Shown: positions 25,951 through 30,074 of the stretch, one piece after another | Position numbering within the stretch: the first letter of the stretch is position 1 | Layout of the letters: the number at the start of each line of letters is the position of its first letter | Assembly (NCBI GenBank): GCA_945787295.1 | Contig: CALZHQ010000083.1 | Coordinates: forward strand, 1-30,074 | DNA length: 30,074 nucleotides | Source: an uncultured Desulfuromonadales bacterium | GTDB taxonomy: Bacteria > Desulfobacterota > Desulfuromonadia > Desulfuromonadales > Geopsychrobacteraceae | Direction: 5' to 3' | Translations under genes and position numbers: made by a program | The notes under the pieces: generated by a model | Told to the model about the DNA's origin: nothing | Database searches by the model: none | Seen by the model: only the letters and a program-made list of their open reading frames with translations

Positions 25951-27753
25951 TCAGCTATTGGGTGGCTTGGCCAGCTCCCGCAGGATCTGCCAGCTTTCCT
26001 CCCTAGGTTTAAGTTCGAGCACTTTCTGCACCCGGTCATGATAGAGATTGCTTGCATAATTCTGAGTGAATTTGACGCGGTAATTTCCGCCGCCCATAGG
26101 TTCGATCTCGACCGCTTCAATGCTCAACTGGATCCTTTCCGGCTGTGACAGCCGTCTGCGGCGAAACTGTTCCCAGGCGACCAGATCCCGCCCCCGTTCC
26201 GGGACATAATCACTGCTGTAAAAATCGAGATACGTTTCTATCGCCTGTGACTCCCAAGCTTGCCGCCACGATTCGAGAAACTGCTGAATACTCGCCTCCG
26301 GTAATTGAATCACCGGCTTGGAAAGGGTTATTTCGCCCTTAACAACTGGCTCTGCGACTTGCGGGACAACCCGCAGCTGAGGTGTTTTTTGCAATCCAGC
26401 GATCTCTGAGCGCAACGCCTTCAAAAATTCCGGCTCTTCGCCCGCCTCCCCAGCCGTCCGAGCGACCCGCAACTGACCTGCAAGGGCCAACAACCGATAG
26501 GCGGCAATCGTTTCGTTGGTACTGGTGGTCAACAGCTGACCACCTGACTGAAAATATTCATTTTCTGCGTCGAGAACATCGAGCAGACTGCGCTGTGAAA
26601 CGTTAAACTGTTTGAGATATGAATCGAGAGTCTGCTCGTTGAAGACCACCGCATCACGGTAGGCTTGTTTCTGTTGCTGAGCCGATTGATACTGGGCCCA
26701 TGTCGCGGTCGTTTCTTCCAGAACCTCAACCAATTGCTCGTTGCGATTTGAACGGGCCTGCATCTTTCGCGCAGCAGCGGCGTCAATCCCGTATTTATCC
26801 TGACCACCGTTGAACAGGTTCCAACGCATTCGCAACATCGCTTCATTCGACTGCTGCCAGGAAGGATCCCCCTCGAGCTGATCACGGTAATTGCTGCTCA
26901 GTTCCAGGTTCAGTTTCGGCATATAGGTAGATTTCGCCAAATCGACTCGCGCTTTCGCTTCCTCAACATCTGCATCCAAAGCAAGAACCTTCGGATTCCC
27001 CTTTTCGGTTTCCGTTAACGCCTGTTGCAAGTTTCCGGCAAGCGTCTCCGGGACTCCGGCAAAGCCGACCTTTTGCGGTTGAGCTCCGACCAAACGCAGG
27101 TAATTCGCTTCGGCAGCGGCGAGATCAGCTTTGGCGATCGCCAGAGTCGATTTGGCCCGTGCCAAGCGTCCCTGGACCTGGGTTACATCAGCAATACTAC
27201 CGGCCCCTGCTGCCTGTAATTGGTCCAGCGAAGCGAGGATGTCATTGTGCATTTTGACGTTTTTTTCCGATAACGCCACCAACTCCCTCTGTCGATAGAC
27301 ATTGAGGTGGGCAATGATCGCATCAAGAGCAATGGCCTGCGCATTATCGTAAACCCGGAAATCTACGGAATCGACCAGCGCCTGACGGACTGCAACCCGA
27401 CTTTTTACCTCGCCACCATCGTACAGCTTTTGGGTCAAACTCAGCGAAGCCTCGCCACGAGCATCCCAATCGTTCTCTGAGGGATCGGCACCGACACTAC
27501 GGGTGGACCGATCACTATGTTGATCGGTCCCATAGCCGAGAATCATATCGACCGAGGGCAGATATTCACCACGCGACTGTAACAGTTCGGACTTAACCGC
27601 ATCCAGATTGTGCTCCAGAACACGCAGTCTCGGGCTGTAATTCAGGGCCTGTTCGACAGTCTGATAGAGACTGGTCGTGGCATGGGCGGGGGAGGCAAGT
27701 AAACAAATCAACAGCCCACACAGCAGCAAAGCGGGAAACCTATTTTGCAACAT
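25951..27753 (-). CDS. TolC family outer membrane protein with a C-terminal Cds6/NTF2-like domain
   Basis: The product is 600 residues. A signal peptide (LQNRFPALLLCGLLICLLAS, cleavage after AHA near 26) is followed by the TolC/outer membrane efflux fold (about 30-430), with SLTQKLYDGGEVKSRVAVRQ and the LRMRWNLFNGGQDKYG repeat segment that duplicates it, and long alpha-helical stretches. A proline-rich linker leads to a C-terminal domain (about 485-600): FLESWRQAWESQAIETYLDF, the W/R-rich WEQFRRRRLSQPERIQLSI and VKFTQNYASNLYHDRVQKVL. That last domain is the NTF2-like fold seen at the end of Cds6-type proteins. The usual TolC length is about 430-490, so this is a fusion. It lies downstream of the RTX adhesin on the same strand and probably exports it. 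Confidence 0.9.
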   Translation of the reverse strand: MLQNRFPALLLCGLLICLLASPAHATTSLYQTVEQALNYSPRLRVLEHNLDAVKSELLQSRGEYLPSVDMILGYGTDQHSDRSTRSVGADPSENDWDARGEASLSLTQKLYDGGEVKSRVAVRQALVDSVDFRVYDNAQAIALDAIIAHLNVYRQRELVALSEKNVKMHNDILASLDQLQAAGAGSIADVTQVQGRLARAKSTLAIAKADLAAAEANYLRLVGAQPQKVGFAGVPETLAGNLQQALTETEKGNPKVLALDADVEEAKARVDLAKSTYMPKLNLELSSNYRDQLEGDPSWQQSNEAMLRMRWNLFNGGQDKYGIDAAAARKMQARSNRNEQLVEVLEETTATWAQYQSAQQQKQAYRDAVVFNEQTLDSYLKQFNVSQRSLLDVLDAENEYFQSGGQLLTTSTNETIAAYRLLALAGQLRVARTAGEAGEEPEFLKALRSEIAGLQKTPQLRVVPQVAEPVVKGEITLSKPVIQLPEASIQQFLESWRQAWESQAIETYLDFYSSDYVPERGRDLVAWEQFRRRRLSQPERIQLSIEAVEIEPMGGGNYRVKFTQNYASNLYHDRVQKVLELKPREESWQILRELAKPPNS

Positions 27754-27919
27754 TTCAAAACCTATAAAATTATAAGAGCAAAAGAAAAACTTTAAATTTA
27801 TTCGAATAATTGACCACCCTAATGAGGTCTTAACTTAACAAAAAAATATTGCCGAATTAAAGCGTTATTTAGGTTGGCCGGTTGCTTTCAAGCACAGCAA
27901 CCGGCCGCTGTTCGATTAA
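27754..27919 (-). terminator. RTX-tolC intergenic gap with terminator-like hairpin
   Basis: GGCCGGTTGCT (27876-27886) pairs with AGCAACCGGCC (27896-27906) across a nine-base loop, 14 bp past the RTX stop. The following sequence on the minus strand lacks a real T-run, so it may only weaken read-through. The rest of the 166-bp gap is AT-rich and may hold a tolC promoter. Confidence 0.6.
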
Positions 27920-30074
27920 TCAATCTGTTATCAGGTTATTATTAGTGAGTAGATTATTGATGATATCCTGATCGGCCAAAGTCCCACCTGCGGTCAAATC
28001 CACATCGTTAACAACGATTTCCTGTGTGACTTCAAACAAGGCCCCAGCATCATGGTCGATAGAAATTTTGGTGTCGTCTGTCGAGCCATCACCATCGAAA
28101 TCGCCCAAGTTGAACTGCAGGTAATCGGTCAACGGGTTGTCCTCTTCTCCCTGGAGCAGATCACCCAGGTCAAGGATGTCACCATTGATACCGGCTTTAA
28201 AGTCCGTGACCGTATCGACGGCAGCTGTCCCGGGTGTTCCTTCGTCACCGAGCGACAACTTGATGGTGTCTGCGCCAATACCTGTGGAGAAGATATCGTC
28301 CCCTTGGCCACCAATCAGCAGATCCTGCCCGTCGCCGCCAACCAGAATATCATTGCCGGCACCACCGTAAAGGGTGTCATCCCCGGCTTCGCCATCAACA
28401 ATATCATCCCCGGCGCCACCGAAAACCAGATCGTCACCCGTACCGCCTTGGACAATATCATCTCCGAGGCCGCCATCGACGATATCGTCACCGGCATCAC
28501 CATCGACATGATCACGCCCACTACCACCGGCGAGGATATCGTCATCGCCGCCGCCGCTGAGGTAGTCATTACCGGCATCGCCAGAGAGTTGATCGGCACC
28601 GGCACCACCAGAGATCGAATCATGCCCGTCACCGCCGGCCAGGATATCATCACCGGCATCACCGATAATTGCATCGTTTAACGCGCCGCCGTTAATACTA
28701 TCAGCGCCGACCGTACCGGTGATTTCGTTGTCGATGGTGTAGATCGCCAGCTGAGCGGTGTCCGACTGGTTATCAGTGTCGGTAAGGGTGTAATCGACCA
28801 GGATCGGTTCGGCTGCGCCGCCGCCTGGCGGAATGGTCGCATCGTAAGTAATTGTACCGACGCCCAGATCGTAACCGGTGCCAGTATACTCGATATCGAG
28901 GCGGGTGACACCGGTGTATGCAGACAGGTCGAGGACTTCTGTTGAACCGGTCGTGGCTGCGGCGAAAACAACCGTGTCAGTCTGCGGCGTTCCGTCCCCA
29001 TCGGAATCATGAGTGACGATGACTGTTGCCTGGTCATTGTAGTTGGACTGGAAATCGTTGAGGGTCAGCACGATATTTTCGGCGCCATTCGGCAATGCCA
29101 CCGTATCGAAATCGATCAGGATCGCTTCCCCCTGGCTTAACAGAGTCCCGTTTCCGCCCTGAACCCCGACGCCGTCGCTGGTGTACTCTAGCGTTGCACC
29201 ACCAGTGCGGATCGAAACGCTCAGGTCTGACGCGTCAACGTTAGCCTGGGAGGTCAAGGTGACTGAGTCACCGGAAATAACAACTGAAGGAGTATAATTA
29301 TAGTAGCCGTTGCTGCGCATGACAAAGGTCGAGCCATCATCTGAATCAGTGACGGTTGCATCAAAAACCGGATTTCCATCGAGATCATAATCGAAACTGT
29401 AAACCCAGCTCAGGTTGCTGCCGTTATTTCCACCGGTTTCAACCAAAGTATCGACAACGACACTCGCTGGGGTAAGTGGATTGGGATCAAAAGACACATT
29501 TGCCAACTGGCTGTCCCTTCCACTGGAGCGGGCAATGTCTATGGAACCAATTCCAAAGTAGGTTGATAAATCAATTGCTTCTATAGTGTTATTATCGGTT
29601 GCGGCATGGACTAATGATGTGATGACAGACCCTGCGTCATCGTAAAGAGTGATTGTAACGGCATCACCGTTGCCAACCCGAAAGTCGTCCATTGTAAGGA
29701 CCAGGTTGTCGACTCCAAAAGGAAGCGCGACGCTATCGAATGAAACTGTCAGTGCAGCTCCACCATCGTTGTCATCAATTCTTGAATCCTGTCGGCCACC
29801 GGAAATTCCAGCGCCAGTAGCATTAAAGCCCGCATTTGCGCTCAGGGAAATGTTCGTTGAAGAAAAGTCTGTGCTGCTGTTGATGGCGACATTTTCTGAT
29901 GGTGGCACAACCAAGGTGGTTGTCAGAGATAAGTCAAGGGCAATGGTCGACCCCTTGTAGTTAAATTCAGTCAACACGGCATCGTCAACAATCTTATCGA
30001 CACCGCCGCCCTGAGTCGCAAACGGTGTGAAATCAAGACCGAACGTCGGACCGCCATCAGTGCCGATAGCGGTA
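27920..30074 (-). CDS. Large RTX adhesin/type I secreted protein, C-terminal part (5' end outside window)
   Basis: The frame is open to the right edge, so at least 717 residues of the C-terminal part are visible. Two related beta-rich modules of about 125 residues (DNA about 29483-29854 and 28838-29224) share the pattern F-D-x-V-A-L-P-x-G-x-x-N-x-V-L-T-x-x-D-F. A VCBS-like linker (YTLTDTDNQSDTAQLA) follows. Then come 14 perfect-register RTX nonapeptides (GGxGxDxUx; 28286-28663), which bind calcium outside the cell. The end has LDLGDLLQGE ... and terminates TNNNLITD, the type I secretion C-terminal target type (VCA0849-like). The whole is strongly acidic and almost free of cysteine, as in biofilm adhesins. 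The downstream TolC fits as its exporter. The full size and N-terminal retention module are not visible. Confidence 0.93.
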   Translation of the reverse strand, partial: TAIGTDGGPTFGLDFTPFATQGGGVDKIVDDAVLTEFNYKGSTIALDLSLTTTLVVPPSENVAINSSTDFSSTNISLSANAGFNATGAGISGGRQDSRIDDNDGGAALTVSFDSVALPFGVDNLVLTMDDFRVGNGDAVTITLYDDAGSVITSLVHAATDNNTIEAIDLSTYFGIGSIDIARSSGRDSQLANVSFDPNPLTPASVVVDTLVETGGNNGSNLSWVYSFDYDLDGNPVFDATVTDSDDGSTFVMRSNGYYNYTPSVVISGDSVTLTSQANVDASDLSVSIRTGGATLEYTSDGVGVQGGNGTLLSQGEAILIDFDTVALPNGAENIVLTLNDFQSNYNDQATVIVTHDSDGDGTPQTDTVVFAAATTGSTEVLDLSAYTGVTRLDIEYTGTGYDLGVGTITYDATIPPGGGAAEPILVDYTLTDTDNQSDTAQLAIYTIDNEITGTVGADSINGGALNDAIIGDAGDDILAGGDGHDSISGGAGADQLSGDAGNDYLSGGGDDDILAGGSGRDHVDGDAGDDIVDGGLGDDIVQGGTGDDLVFGGAGDDIVDGEAGDDTLYGGAGNDILVGGDGQDLLIGGQGDDIFSTGIGADTIKLSLGDEGTPGTAAVDTVTDFKAGINGDILDLGDLLQGEEDNPLTDYLQFNLGDFDGDGSTDDTKISIDHDAGALFEVTQEIVVNDVDLTAGGTLADQDIINNLLTNNNLITD
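28286..28663 (-). repeat. RTX nonapeptide repeat array (14 units)
   Basis: Fourteen consecutive nine-residue units occupy exactly 378 bp. They begin with GDAGDDILA and end with GGQGDDIFS. Most have the GGxGxDxUx form; unit 5 (GGGDDDILA) departs slightly. At DNA level the array shows many repeats of the GGCGGTGATGAT type on the minus strand. These units bind calcium and fold as a beta-roll once secreted. Confidence 0.92.

Noticed and set aside
28286..28663. Regular short repeats suggestive of a CRISPR array
   Set aside because: The periodicity is 27 bp and coding: it is the RTX nonapeptide array, without spacers.
28052..28681. 209-codon plus-strand frame antisense to the RTX repeats
   Set aside because: Its repeated I-T-T-G pattern is only the complement of the GGxGxDxUx codons.

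Overview
The window looks like chromosome of a Gram-negative bacterium of the Desulfuromonadales/Geobacterales type (Desulfobacterota). The clues are a GSU3473-like mini-protein, a B12-binding radical SAM protein (TIGR03960/TIGR03936 type) followed by an RNase G, a DksA-type zinc protein, soluble GAF sensor kinases, and a type I secretion adhesin with a TolC that carries a Cds6/NTF2-like tail. This is inferred from gene families only; no rRNA, tRNA or phylogenetic marker was compared.

Layout. 1-2566 (left): a TauE/SafE permease and a membrane fatty acid desaturase, both on the minus strand, separated by 640 bp of decayed sequence with a probable IS256-type transposase scrap. 2724-6839: a probable D-amino-acid or peptide catabolic locus. 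A DUF1611 (DgcN-type) protein and a fold-III PLP racemase overlap by ATGA, and an M81 (MlrC-type) metallopeptidase is divergent from them. 7087-11068: a cell-wall themed block with a DUF1460 amidase, divergent from an S66 LD-carboxypeptidase, spmA (broken by a deletion), spmB and a class II glutamine amidotransferase. 11266-13461: KatG, in convergent orientation with the amidotransferase across a hairpin-rich gap. 13642-15852: a tyrosine-recombinase scrap, the GSU3473-like mini-protein, a secreted Sel1-repeat protein and an orphan OmpR-type response regulator. 16193-20902: RNase G with its terminator, the radical SAM protein (frameshifted near its C-terminus), a MITE-like element and a small J-domain protein. 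21077-23938: radA, moaC, a PH-like membrane protein and a DksA-type protein, all on the plus strand and ending at a strong terminator. 24029-25909: a soluble two-GAF histidine kinase. 25951-30074: TolC fused to an NTF2-like domain, and the C-terminal part of a large RTX adhesin that runs off the right edge.

How they work together. The DUF1611/racemase/M81 set could take D-residue-containing peptides or D-amino acids into central metabolism. The DUF1460 and LdcA enzymes both trim murein peptides, and their divergent arrangement suggests joint control in peptidoglycan recycling. The RTX protein and TolC form an adhesin export pair; the inner-membrane ABC and adaptor parts are not in the window.

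The points most worth a second look are the two broken reading frames (spmA, and the radical SAM C-terminus, where all coding information survives in the next frame), the TolC-NTF2 fusion, the duplicated adhesin modules, the D-amino-acid locus, and the 98-bp repeat-like element beside an intrinsic terminator that sits in the leader of the B12/radical SAM gene.
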